From the NCBI RefSeq assembly GCF_008370345.1, contig NZ_VTUU01000002.1, positions 372,001 through 436,000 of the forward strand: a stretch of DNA of 64,000 bases, read 5' to 3'. Every line of letters starts with the position of its first letter. The stretch's first letter is position 1. The stretch is from Marinobacter salinexigens. Its GTDB lineage: Bacteria > Pseudomonadota > Gammaproteobacteria > Pseudomonadales > Oleiphilaceae. The position numbers and the translations under genes are program-made. Positions 56,223 through 64,000 of this stretch are shown piece after piece. The notes below the pieces were generated by a model, which did not search any database, was not told the origin of the DNA, and saw only the letters and a list, made by a program, of their open reading frames with translations.

Positions 56223-57629
56223 ATGAGAACTGTTGTACTAGCCGGTTCCCTGCTGATCGCCGGGTGTGCCGGATACCAGGAAAAAGCCATTGAACTGCCC
56301 GTGGTTGCCCCTGACCAGTGGCATGTGGAAGGGGTAAGCGAGTCTTCGGAATCTCATGCAGCACTGGACCCTGATTGGTGGCATGCCTTCGGCGATCCGA
56401 CACTGGTTTCATTGATTGAACGCGCAGTTGCTGCCAATCCCGACCTGAAAGCCATCGCCGAGACGATGATTCAGGCGCGCTTACAGTTCCGGAATGCTGA
56501 AGCGCCCCGATACCCTTCGATCGGGGCAGGGGCCAGCGTCAGTGAGCAGGCTCGTCACTCTGATGGTGCCAGCACGGAAACCGATGGCTCCACAAGCCTT
56601 TCGTTGGATATGAGCTATGAACTTGATCTCTGGAACCGGCTATCTGCCAATGAGGCCTCTGCTCTGGCTGGCCTGGAAGCGGCAGGTTATGACTTTGACG
56701 CAGCCCGCCTGAGTCTGGTTGCTTCAGTTGCCACCAGTTGGTTCAGCTTGCTGGAAGCCAGGGATCAACTGGAGATTGCGCAACGCAACCTCGACATCGC
56801 CCGGAAAACACTGACCCTGGTCGAAGTACGTTTCCGAAACGGTGTGGCTGACCGCTCTGAGGTGTTTCGCCAAAAGACCGCTGTCCTGAGTTTGAGCAAC
56901 CAGTTGCCGGGCCTTGAATATGCGGTCAGCCAGGCGGAGGCAGAGCTGAATTTGCTTACCGGGAACCTGCCTTACGGGCCTGCATTCGATAGCGGTGAGT
57001 TGGATAGCTTGTCCATCCCGGACATTTCACCGGGATCACCGGTAGACCTGATGACACGGCGCCCGGACCTGGCCGCCGCAGAGGCTCGTTTGAAAGCAGC
57101 CGATGCCGATATCGAAGCGGCCCGGGCAGCGTTGCTCCCGTCCGTCTCGATTTCCGGTGCGCTGCAACTGTCAGCAGATGGGGCATTCAGTCTGGCTGAC
57201 CCTGTGTCGGCGGCAAGTGCCCTTGCCAGCCTTTCGCAAACCCTGTTTGATGGGGGGCAGCGTGACAATGCGGTTGCCCTTACCGAATCCAGAAAGCGTG
57301 TTCTGATTGAGAACTATCGTACTGGCTGGCTGGAGGCCCTCAATGAGGTCGGCGATGCTCTGGAGAGAGTGCGGTTGTACGAAATGCAGGAACAGAGGCT
57401 GACAACCATTGAAATAATGGCGGAAGAAACACTCCGGCTGACGGAAATCCGTTACCGTGAAGGTGCCGATGATTTACTGACCCTCCTGGACAGCCAGAGC
57501 AGCTTGTTTGATGCCCGTCAGCAGCGAAAGGAAGCTCGCCTGAACCGACTGAGCGCTGCCGTCGATCTGTTCAAGGCGCTGGGCGGAGGATTCAGTCGGC
57601 CAGAGAGTTCAGGTGATCAGGCAACCTGA
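56223..57629 (+). CDS. outer-membrane efflux lipoprotein (NodT/OprM type)
   Basis: A 468-residue factor with a lipobox IAGC near residue 15 and two homologous TolC/OEP halves (about 60-250 and 270-455), including LLEARDQLEIAQRNL-type helices and YREGADDLLTLLDSQ. It is the outer-membrane duct for the MacAB pump encoded just upstream (three bases after macB). Dedicated lipoprotein ducts are common in Pseudomonas-like bacteria, in place of shared TolC. Confidence 0.9.
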   Translation: MRTVVLAGSLLIAGCAGYQEKAIELPVVAPDQWHVEGVSESSESHAALDPDWWHAFGDPTLVSLIERAVAANPDLKAIAETMIQARLQFRNAEAPRYPSIGAGASVSEQARHSDGASTETDGSTSLSLDMSYELDLWNRLSANEASALAGLEAAGYDFDAARLSLVASVATSWFSLLEARDQLEIAQRNLDIARKTLTLVEVRFRNGVADRSEVFRQKTAVLSLSNQLPGLEYAVSQAEAELNLLTGNLPYGPAFDSGELDSLSIPDISPGSPVDLMTRRPDLAAAEARLKAADADIEAARAALLPSVSISGALQLSADGAFSLADPVSAASALASLSQTLFDGGQRDNAVALTESRKRVLIENYRTGWLEALNEVGDALERVRLYEMQEQRLTTIEIMAEETLRLTEIRYREGADDLLTLLDSQSSLFDARQQRKEARLNRLSAAVDLFKALGGGFSRPESSGDQAT

Positions 57630-58419
57630 GGCTGACAGGCTTCCGGGTGACTGGGCAGTCGAACGATAACGACACCGCCAGCAGTTGAAGGGTTCCTCCC
57701 GTCGCCTGGCCATAAAGGCGGTCACCCACAATCGGATGACCGATTCCGGATAGGTGTCGGCGGATCTGATGCTTTCGCCCGGTTTCTATCTGCACCTGCA
57801 CGAGGCTGGTGTCGTTGCCGCTGTCACTGGACGTTTCGGTTGACTGAGTGGTAACGCGGCTCAGGGCTTCTTTGTGCTCTACGGGCGCATCGATCAGCAG
57901 GTTGTCCGCATGCAGTATTCCCTGAACCCGTGCCAGGTAAACCTTGGTCATGGTGCGACCTGAAAAGCACTGTGAGAGGGCTGCCGCGGCTTTACCGTCG
58001 TGGGCAATCAGCATCAGACCGGCAGCGTCGGCATCGAGCCTGTGAATAAGAAAACAGGGTCTGTTCAACTCTACTTCTGCCAGTCTTAGCAGGCTGCAGT
58101 GATCGCCCCATTGCGATCCCTGGGAGAGTAAGCCATGAGGCTTGTACCAAACACTATAACGACTTTTATCTTCCAGTAACGCCGGCGACTCGGGCTTTCG
58201 GGCCAGTACCTGGTCGTCGTAGAACAGTTGCACCCTGGTTCCGGCCTTAAGTTCGCGTTTGGCCTTGCGTAAACGCACCTGTTTGCCTTTCTGGGTCCAC
58301 CAGCAGGCACCTTTCGCCATGGCATCCTTTATACGCTGTTTGGGTAATCCCGATGCTTCAGCGAGGGCATCTACAGCGGTCGTTGGGGAGTTCGGTGCTA
58401 TGTCGAAGTGTTTTCTCAT
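57592..58419 (-). CDS. RluA-family pseudouridine synthase
   Basis: A 275-residue enzyme that isomerises uridine in rRNA or tRNA. The catalytic motif HRLDADAAGL lies near residue 128, with the conserved Asp. The N-terminal part is S4-like. C-terminal block GRKHQIRRHLSGIGHPIVGDRLYG fits RluA/RsuA-like enzymes. Target is not clear from sequence. Its 3' end overlaps the convergent efflux gene by 38 bases. Start may be ATG 58419 or 58455; neither has a strong ribosome site. Confidence 0.85.
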   Translation of the reverse strand: MRKHFDIAPNSPTTAVDALAEASGLPKQRIKDAMAKGACWWTQKGKQVRLRKAKRELKAGTRVQLFYDDQVLARKPESPALLEDKSRYSVWYKPHGLLSQGSQWGDHCSLLRLAEVELNRPCFLIHRLDADAAGLMLIAHDGKAAAALSQCFSGRTMTKVYLARVQGILHADNLLIDAPVEHKEALSRVTTQSTETSSDSGNDTSLVQVQIETGRKHQIRRHLSGIGHPIVGDRLYGQATGGTLQLLAVSLSFDCPVTRKPVSLRLPDHLNSLAD

Positions 58420-58551
58420 TGGTAGCCGGCAGGGAGTGGAGGGCCGAGGCGTCATCTGATCTGGATTTTACCCCGAAAGCCCGCTCAAGGGGGAGCGCAG
58501 ATCTGGCAAATCAATTTCACAAACTTTCACCCAGAGCTAATGGAAGAAAAG

Positions 58552-58567
58552 TGTGATCTGCATCACA
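58552..58567. promoter_or_regulatory. CRP/Vfr-type binding site
   Basis: TGTGATCTGCATCACA matches TGTGA-N6-TCACA exactly, flanked by AAAAG and ATCG. It lies 49 bases before the likely GTG start of the GGDEF gene and about 130 bases from the divergent pseudouridine synthase gene. A cAMP receptor or Vfr-like protein is the expected binder. Confidence 0.75.
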
Positions 58568-58615
58568 ATCGTCTGGTTTTCCCTGACTGGACCCTCAACA
58601 TTTGCCGAGCGTACC

Positions 58616-60334
58616 GTGGAACGTTTTTTTATCCTGATTTTTCTCTGTTTCATGGCGGCATCAGCCCACAGTGGGGAAAGGGTCTCTATCGGCGATGGAG
58701 AAGTAAATCTCACGACGTTTCCGATGGCCTACTTTGCGGATGTAACGGGGGCAATGGCTTTTGACTCAGTCAGGAAGCAGGCCTTTGTTCCTTCGCCGAA
58801 CCGCCTGTCTTTGGGAACAGAGCCGAAGGCAGTCTGGAGCCGGATAGAGATAGTGAATTCGGGTGACTATCCAAGGCACCTGTTCCTGCATCATCCCTAC
58901 GTGTACCACAGCAAGCTTGCCGGTTTCTATCTTGAGGATTCGGGCGAGTTAGTCGATAGGCAGGTTCTGGATCTGGATGATGCATCAGACAGCCCGCTGA
59001 TGTACCGGGGCAGTGCGGTATACGAGTTTGAATTACCGGTTGGCGCAACACGCACGCTTTATGTCCAGACTGTTTCATATTCCCATCAATGGTTTACGCT
59101 GCTGTTGGTCGATCAGGAGCATTCCCGGCGAATGCTGATTGGTACCCACAATGATATTGCAGTCCTGATCGGCGTACTGGTCGCCCTGATTTTCTACAAC
59201 TTCCTGCTGTATTTCGCGTCCAGCAACAAAGAAAACATTTTTTATTCCCTTTATCTGGTTTCAGGTGCGGTCTGGATTTCTCTCTCCTATGGATTACTGG
59301 CAAACGTCTTTAATGTTTATGGCGCGGGCATTTTCAAGCTGCACCTTTCGCTGATCAGCATGCCGATCTTCCTGACATTGTTCATGATGTCCATCCTGGG
59401 TACCAAGGACGATTATCCCCGTGAGCATCTGATACTGAAGGTGATGCTGTGTACACTCACCCTCCAGTTCACCTGGGGGCTTTTCGATATACACGGTGCT
59501 CTCAAGCCTGCGAGTACGATGGCGGCATTGATGATGCTTGTCACCATGGGGGTAACCATTTCGCTGGTACGCAAAGGCAACTTACTTGCGAAGTTCTTCC
59601 TGATTGGGCACTCGTTCTTCCTGTTATTTAACGGGGTCGCAGTACTCTTCTATAAGGGCATCATTGGCTTTACCTATGTTGCCAGCCATGGTGTTGGTAT
59701 AGGGATCACCCTCGAGGCGCTGATGCTTGCGTTTATCATTGCCTACCGGATCAGGATTCTTGAGGGAATCAAGGATTCACAAGTTGAGCTGAAGCGGCAG
59801 GCTGTGACCGATCCGCTCACGATGCTGTTCAATCGTCGATACTTTTTTACGGAAGCCAAAGATATAGTCGCGTTGGCCAAAAAACACGGTCGTGCGGTGT
59901 CGGTATTCGCAGTCGATGTCGACCATTTCAAAAGTGTGAACGATCAGTACGGCCATCAAATTGGTGATGAACTGTTGGTGAACCTTGCTGACACCCTCAA
60001 ATTCCACTGCCGCTCTACGGATCTCATCGCTCGTTTTGGTGGTGAAGAGTTTGTATGCTTGCTCCCGGGTTGTGATTTGCCTGAAGCAACAGGCGTAGCC
60101 GAAAAGCTCAGACAGGCTGTTGAAGAACAGACCGTTGTTCTGGATGGCAGCGAGCCACTTAGATTTACGATCAGTGTAGGGGTTGCCTCTGTCGATATGG
60201 CTAGTGGAGATATCCAGGAGGCGCTGAATGAGGCGGATCGTGCTCTGTATCAGGCTAAGAACGCTGGAAGGAATCGGGTTCGTGCAATTGAAAGCCCTGA
60301 GGTGTCAGGGAAGACGTTACAACCGGTTTCTTGA
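58616..60334 (+). CDS. 7TM sensor diguanylate cyclase
   Basis: A 572-residue protein: signal peptide (MERFFILIFLCFMAASAHS), an extracellular 7TMR-DISM-like sensor region (about 22-175), seven transmembrane helices (about 180-390), and a C-terminal GGDEF domain with the active-site GGEEF at 475-479. The inhibitory I-site RSTD at 466-469 is five residues before GGEEF, so product feedback is likely. It makes c-di-GMP. I chose GTG 58616, as a start at 58553 would lie inside the CRP-like site. An MCP gene follows. Confidence 0.88.
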   Translation: MERFFILIFLCFMAASAHSGERVSIGDGEVNLTTFPMAYFADVTGAMAFDSVRKQAFVPSPNRLSLGTEPKAVWSRIEIVNSGDYPRHLFLHHPYVYHSKLAGFYLEDSGELVDRQVLDLDDASDSPLMYRGSAVYEFELPVGATRTLYVQTVSYSHQWFTLLLVDQEHSRRMLIGTHNDIAVLIGVLVALIFYNFLLYFASSNKENIFYSLYLVSGAVWISLSYGLLANVFNVYGAGIFKLHLSLISMPIFLTLFMMSILGTKDDYPREHLILKVMLCTLTLQFTWGLFDIHGALKPASTMAALMMLVTMGVTISLVRKGNLLAKFFLIGHSFFLLFNGVAVLFYKGIIGFTYVASHGVGIGITLEALMLAFIIAYRIRILEGIKDSQVELKRQAVTDPLTMLFNRRYFFTEAKDIVALAKKHGRAVSVFAVDVDHFKSVNDQYGHQIGDELLVNLADTLKFHCRSTDLIARFGGEEFVCLLPGCDLPEATGVAEKLRQAVEEQTVVLDGSEPLRFTISVGVASVDMASGDIQEALNEADRALYQAKNAGRNRVRAIESPEVSGKTLQPVS

Positions 60335-60361
60335 CCGATTCAAATAATTAATGAGGTTCTA

Positions 60362-62029
60362 ATGCCTATTTCTATCCGAAGTCGCCTGCTGGTACTGGCG
60401 ATGGCACCGGTTATTGCCCTGGCGGCTGTGCTTTTCTTTACCTTTACCTACCAGACCCAAAGCCTGGTGGATGAACAGATGCGTACTGCCGAAACCCGTG
60501 TTTCCGAAGTTAAGCGTGCAGAACTCAAAGGCCTGATGGACATGGCTTACACCTCCATCAAGCACATCTATGAAAACGGAGGCTCTCTGGAAGAGGCGCT
60601 GCCTATCCTTCGTGACCTCCAGTTTGGCCAAAACGGATACATTTTCGGTTACAGGGACAACGGTGAGCGGGTTCTTCTGGGGCAGTCCGATAAAGGCCTC
60701 GGTGAGAACCTTTGGGACCTGCAGGATAGCAAGGGCAATTACCTTGTTCGTGGTCTGGTCAACGCTGCTAAAACCGGTGATGGCTACTATACCTATTGGT
60801 TCCCAAAACCCGGACAGGAAGAGGCTTCGCCCAAACAGTCCTATTCGATTTTCCTCGATCGCTGGGGAGTCATGATCGGTACAGGCTTCTATTTCGATGA
60901 TGTTGATGCAGTTCTGGCGGAACTTCGGAGCAAGGGCGATGAAGAGCTCTCAAAGAGTGTTACCGCGATCCTTCTCATCACGCTGGTTGCGGTGATTGCG
61001 ACCGCCATTATTGGTCTTGGATTCAGCCTGACGATTATCCGACCCCTCTCGAAAATTACAGATTCGGTTCGGGCACTTTCTTCGGGAGATGCCGATCTTA
61101 CAGCCAGGGTCTCAGTCAACGATCGGTTTGAGCTGGGCCAGTTGGCCGAGCACATCAACACCTTTATCAAACTGCTGGCGGATCTGATCCAGGACGTAAA
61201 AAGCAACGCCCGGTTGACGCATCAGAACGCCGAAACCATTTCTGGCCACACGGACGCACTGGCAACCTTGGTCAATGAACAGGACGCAGAAACCGATCAG
61301 GTGGCCACGGCCGTAACCGAGATGACGTCAGCGGCCAGCGAGATATCTTCCAGTGCTGCCAGTGCGGCAAATTCTGCCGCTGAGGCAAACCAGGAAACCG
61401 GAAACGCAAAAGGCATTATTTCCAATGCTGCTGCGGAAATGAATGCACTGAATAATGACATCGGTTCATCGGCCTATGAGGTTGAAGAGCTTGGCAAGGG
61501 AGTTGAGGGCATCAACTCTGTTATTGAGGTGATCAACACCATCGCAGATCAGACCAACCTGCTGGCACTCAATGCAGCGATTGAAGCAGCACGGGCAGGT
61601 GAGCATGGTAGAGGATTCTCCGTGGTTGCGGATGAGGTTCGTAGCCTGGCCCGGAAAACCCAGTCGAGCACCGAAGAGATTGATGAGATGATCCGCAATC
61701 TCAGCAGCCGGGCGTCTGCTGCCGTATCCTCTATTCGCACTTCGAGTGAGCGCAGCAGTAAAGCCCTGAGTGCGAACACGGAAGCGGTTGAAGCCATTGA
61801 TCGCGTCGTAGAGGCTATTGGTCAGATCACGCAAATGAACGAACAGGTTGCTGCTGCCTCAGAAGAGCAGAGCAGTGTGTGCGAGGATATTACCAAGCGC
61901 CTGGTCACCATTTCTGACAAGTCCAAGGAAACCAGCGAGAAGGGGCGTGAAAGTAACGTGTCGGCCAATACTCTGCTGGGTAATGCTGATGGGCTGCAGA
62001 AGCTGGCAGGAAGGTTCCGGACGTCCTGA
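60362..62029 (+). CDS. methyl-accepting chemotaxis protein with Cache domain
   Basis: A 555-residue chemoreceptor. Transmembrane helix 1 is about 7-30, a periplasmic sCache_2-like domain (about 35-190, with [19 protein letters not shown]), helix 2 about 200-222, HAMP about 223-275, then a methyl-accepting coiled coil. The signalling tip has the conserved [20 protein letters not shown] near residue 396. Ligand unknown. It does not end with the CheR/CheB pentapeptide. It follows the GGDEF gene by 27 bases. Confidence 0.93.
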   Translation: MPISIRSRLLVLAMAPVIALAAVLFFTFTYQTQSLVDEQMRTAETRVSEVKRAELKGLMDMAYTSIKHIYENGGSLEEALPILRDLQFGQNGYIFGYRDNGERVLLGQSDKGLGENLWDLQDSKGNYLVRGLVNAAKTGDGYYTYWFPKPGQEEASPKQSYSIFLDRWGVMIGTGFYFDDVDAVLAELRSKGDEELSKSVTAILLITLVAVIATAIIGLGFSLTIIRPLSKITDSVRALSSGDADLTARVSVNDRFELGQLAEHINTFIKLLADLIQDVKSNARLTHQNAETISGHTDALATLVNEQDAETDQVATAVTEMTSAASEISSSAASAANSAAEANQETGNAKGIISNAAAEMNALNNDIGSSAYEVEELGKGVEGINSVIEVINTIADQTNLLALNAAIEAARAGEHGRGFSVVADEVRSLARKTQSSTEEIDEMIRNLSSRASAAVSSIRTSSERSSKALSANTEAVEAIDRVVEAIGQITQMNEQVAAASEEQSSVCEDITKRLVTISDKSKETSEKGRESNVSANTLLGNADGLQKLAGRFRTS

Positions 62030-62154
62030 TCAGCTGTAGCAGGAGCATCTTTTAGCGGCAGTGGGCGTGGCGTCCCGTTGTTCAGCCTGTACGGATCCTC
62101 GGTTTAGTTGAGCTTTTTCGGAGCTCAGTTTTGAAAACATCTCTATGCGAAGTG

Positions 62155-62182
62155 TGTTAACGAAATATGTAGCTGGTATAAT
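62155..62182 (+). promoter_or_regulatory. extended -10 promoter of the acyltransferase gene
   Basis: TGTTAA (62155-62160), 16-base spacer, TATAAT (62177-62182) preceded by TGG (extended -10). Start near 62189 leaves about 36 bases before the GTG. Confidence 0.55.
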
Positions 62183-62224
62183 CAGTATTAAGCTTATACC
62201 CGAAGTAAGACAAGGAATGTTGCG

Positions 62225-63250
62225 GTGGCTCAAGAACGCTTGTATCAACTCGACTCCCTCCGTGGGATGGCTGCCTTGATGGTGGTGGTCTTCCATTATT
62301 TTTACCATTACAACGTCAAGTATGGTCACTCATTTGCAGTTCCTGACTGGTTACATCTGGGCAAATCCGGCGTATATCTGTTTTTTATGATCTCGGGCTT
62401 TGTGATCTTCTGGACGATAAGTCGTGCTGACAAACCCATGGATTTTTTGTTCAGTCGATTTTCCCGACTTTATCCAGCATTTTGGGCAGCATTGATAGTT
62501 ACCTTTGCGTTTACGTCCATGGTTGGTCCTGCAGACCGCGCCGTTTCCTGGGCAACCTTTGTGGTCAATATCACCATGTTTCATGAATTCCTTGGTTATA
62601 GGCATGTTGATGGCGTGTATTGGACTTTGAGTATTGAACTGACCTTTTACATTCTGGCGTTTGGCGCGATGGTCTTCGGGCTACTTCGTTTTGTGGACTA
62701 CATCTGCCTTGCTTGGCTTGCGGTATCGTTTGGCCATGCAGTGTCTGGTGTTGATTTCGGGATCGTAAAGAGCGCCTTGCTTTTGAAGTACAACCTGCTG
62801 TTTGTCGCTGGCATTTCTTTTTATCGGATCTGGTCCCGGCAGGCCGTATGGCTGCCGATGTTGTGTTTGGTACTGGTGGTAACGTTGGCCTATATTCGGT
62901 TCCCGCTTGATGTGGCAGCTACCATCACCGTCTGGGTTTCGCTTTTTGGCTTGGTTATATCGGGGCGCCTGACTTGGTTGAATCAGCCCATACTGATTTG
63001 GCTCGGCTCAATCAGTTATTCGCTGTACCTCATCCATCAAAATATCGGTTACGGCATCATAGAATGGAGTTATAGCGTTGGCGTTTCGCCAGTTGTGAGC
63101 ATTGGTGTTTCTCTTGTGTTCAGCTTTTGTGCCGCCCACGTTATCACTTTGCGTGTAGAGAAACCGGCGCTCCAAGCCATGCGGTCCTGGTATAGCGCAA
63201 GAAAGGCAAGGGCTAGCGCTGATGCGACTGCGGCGGTTGAATACAGTTAA
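62225..63250 (+). CDS. acyltransferase-3 family membrane protein
   Basis: A 341-residue polytopic inner-membrane acyltransferase. The N-terminal hallmark YQLDSLRGMAALMVVVFHY carries the conserved Arg-Gly and catalytic His, and about ten transmembrane helices follow, with LYLIHQNIGYG near 275. Such enzymes acetylate O-antigen, exopolysaccharide or Nod factors. GTG start at 62225 has AAGGA eight bases before it. It could modify the UDP-glucuronate/galacturonate-derived polymer suggested by ugd and the epimerase; this is only an inference. Confidence 0.87.
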   Translation: MAQERLYQLDSLRGMAALMVVVFHYFYHYNVKYGHSFAVPDWLHLGKSGVYLFFMISGFVIFWTISRADKPMDFLFSRFSRLYPAFWAALIVTFAFTSMVGPADRAVSWATFVVNITMFHEFLGYRHVDGVYWTLSIELTFYILAFGAMVFGLLRFVDYICLAWLAVSFGHAVSGVDFGIVKSALLLKYNLLFVAGISFYRIWSRQAVWLPMLCLVLVVTLAYIRFPLDVAATITVWVSLFGLVISGRLTWLNQPILIWLGSISYSLYLIHQNIGYGIIEWSYSVGVSPVVSIGVSLVFSFCAAHVITLRVEKPALQAMRSWYSARKARASADATAAVEYS

Positions 63251-63325
63251 ATTTGGCAGGCGAGTTTGAGGGAGGCAGGTCAAAGCAGCTGTCCACAGAT
63301 TTATTTACCAAGAAGCTGAGCTGAG

Positions 63326-63439
63326 ATGCTGCCCTCTGCGATCAAGCCAAAGCTCGCGCCATACCTTGCCCCTGCTGTTCTGATATTGATCGCTGGTGCT
63401 GCCGGCACATTCTGGAGGCTCTGGAATGACCCGGATTAG
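63326..63439 (+). CDS. possible small membrane protein, weak
   Basis: A 37-codon frame starting at ATG 63326 after a GAG-rich stretch. It has one hydrophobic segment (LAPAVLILIAGAAGTFW) and ends RLWNDPD. No family recognised, and it sits beside an IS remnant. It could be a decayed gene piece. Confidence 0.2.
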   Translation: MLPSAIKPKLAPYLAPAVLILIAGAAGTFWRLWNDPD

Positions 63440-63448
63440 CTGTTGTAG

Positions 63449-63617
63449 AAGACTGCGCGCCAGCAGGCCAATCAACTGGCCGAATCCTGGATGACGGAAT
63501 ACAACGATGAACGTCTCCACGATTCACTGGAGGACCTGACGCCGTGGGAATGCCTGGCGAAACACTCACTGGCGGAAAGTTCTAATCAGCGGTGGAACTA
63601 AAACGGGGGTGTTTACA
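63449..63617 (+). pseudogene. 3' remnant of an IS3-family transposase
   Basis: A frame from after a TAG at 63446-63448 to TAA at 63599-63601 encodes about 50 residues containing WMTEYNDERLHDSLEDLTPW, the C-terminal signature of IS3-family OrfB integrases (the YNxxRPHxSLxxLTP pattern). The DDE residues upstream are missing. After the stop, GGGGGTGTTTACA ends at 63617 with the CA typical of an IS3 terminal inverted repeat (outward TGTAAACACCCCC). No left end is present, so it is a deletion remnant. Confidence 0.75.
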
Positions 63618-63664
63618 ACTGCGCCACAATCGTTGAATTTGGTGCGCGTGTAGCGGGAAATAAG

Positions 63665-64000
63665 CTAGTCCGGCTCTCGCTCAGTGCGAGCCCGCATCGA
63701 AATACGCTCAGGAAGACTGAAACCGAATTGGCGGATCCAGTTTCCAGTTGGTCGCTCGATAAACCGGTAGATGCCAAACGCAACAGCCAGCATGAACACG
63801 ATTGCCAGCGTTACTCCCAGCCATTCCGGCACAGGCAGGGAGTCGATAATTGCTTTGCCGGCCCGGTTATGAATTAGGTAAAGCGGGTATGTCATGGCTC
63901 CGGCGGTTACAACCCAAGAGGCGTGAGGCATATCAAGCTTACCCACTGCAATGGCCAATAGTGTGGCCGCGAATAACAGGATCACACTGGCCGCTATAGC
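63665..64000 (-). CDS. acyltransferase-3 family protein, partial
   Basis: On the minus strand the frame runs from the right edge to a stop at 63665 (about 111 residues visible). It has hydrophobic helices with the motif VTAGAMTYPLYLIHNRAG and ends with charged residues, the C-terminal layout of acyltransferase-3 enzymes. The N-terminus with catalytic His is beyond the window. It faces the acyltransferase at 62225 across the IS3 remnant; the two are not obviously copies. Confidence 0.8.
   Translation of the reverse strand, partial: AIAASVILLFAATLLAIAVGKLDMPHASWVVTAGAMTYPLYLIHNRAGKAIIDSLPVPEWLGVTLAIVFMLAVAFGIYRFIERPTGNWIRQFGFSLPERISMRARTEREPD

Overview
The window looks like core chromosome of a marine gammaproteobacterium, most likely Marinobacter or a close relative. 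Evidence: the block comEC-exbB-exbD-msbA-lpxK-ycaR-kdsB-ptpA-murB follows the Pseudomonas order as I remember it; the tolQRAB-pal-cpoB-tRNA(Lys)-nadA block is intact; the base composition is moderately GC-rich; many TTG/GTG starts carry strong Shine-Dalgarno sites. The genus is inferred from protein style and gene order, not from a search.

Layout. 1-8.1 kb is mostly minus strand: a partial aat, trxB, a MoxR ATPase, the agmatine-to-putrescine pair aguA-aguB, a small periplasmic protein and a PilZ protein. Then lolF-lolD (lipoprotein release with one permease) and a DUF2062 protein. 8.2-17.1 kb is a plus-strand envelope cluster: ComEC, an ExbB/ExbD pair, MsbA, LpxK, YcaR, KdsB, PtpA and MurB. 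17.2-26 kb holds proS, two regulators (TetR, Lrp/AsnC), leuA, a cold-shock gene with a long leader, prpE and xseA. 26.2-32.7 kb holds guaB-guaA-tadA, then galE-ugd-HIT, which supply UDP-sugars. 32.8-38.3 kb holds fabR, aspS, ruvC-ruvA-ruvB and ybgC, leading into the complete Tol-Pal operon (38.3-43.2 kb), two identical tRNA-Lys genes and nadA. 44.8-52.9 kb holds bepA, tusA, a PerM-type protein, bcp, dapA, bamC, purC, an outer-membrane barrel and a UDP-glucuronate-epimerase-like gene. 53.1-57.6 kb is a MacA-MacB-outer-membrane lipoprotein efflux operon. The right end (57.6-64 kb) turns accessory: a pseudouridine synthase, a membrane GGDEF enzyme under a perfect CRP-type site, a chemoreceptor, two acyltransferase-3 genes and an IS3-family transposase remnant between them.

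Themes. Envelope building dominates (lipid A, Kdo, peptidoglycan precursor, Lol, Bam, Tol-Pal, BepA), with nucleotide and amino-acid synthesis (guaBA, purC, leuA, dapA, nadA) and DNA repair (ruvABC, xseA). Many junctions overlap by 4 to 13 bases, so translational coupling is common.

I found no CRISPR array, prophage, toxin-antitoxin pair or clear defence island. The most interesting points are a 26-bp-arm intergenic inverted repeat, an atypical PilZ protein, a MoxR ATPase attached to aguAB without its usual partners, a single-permease Lol system, the CRP-like site before the GGDEF gene, and an AUG-CGU-UGA micro-ORF overlapping the TTG start of the sugar epimerase.
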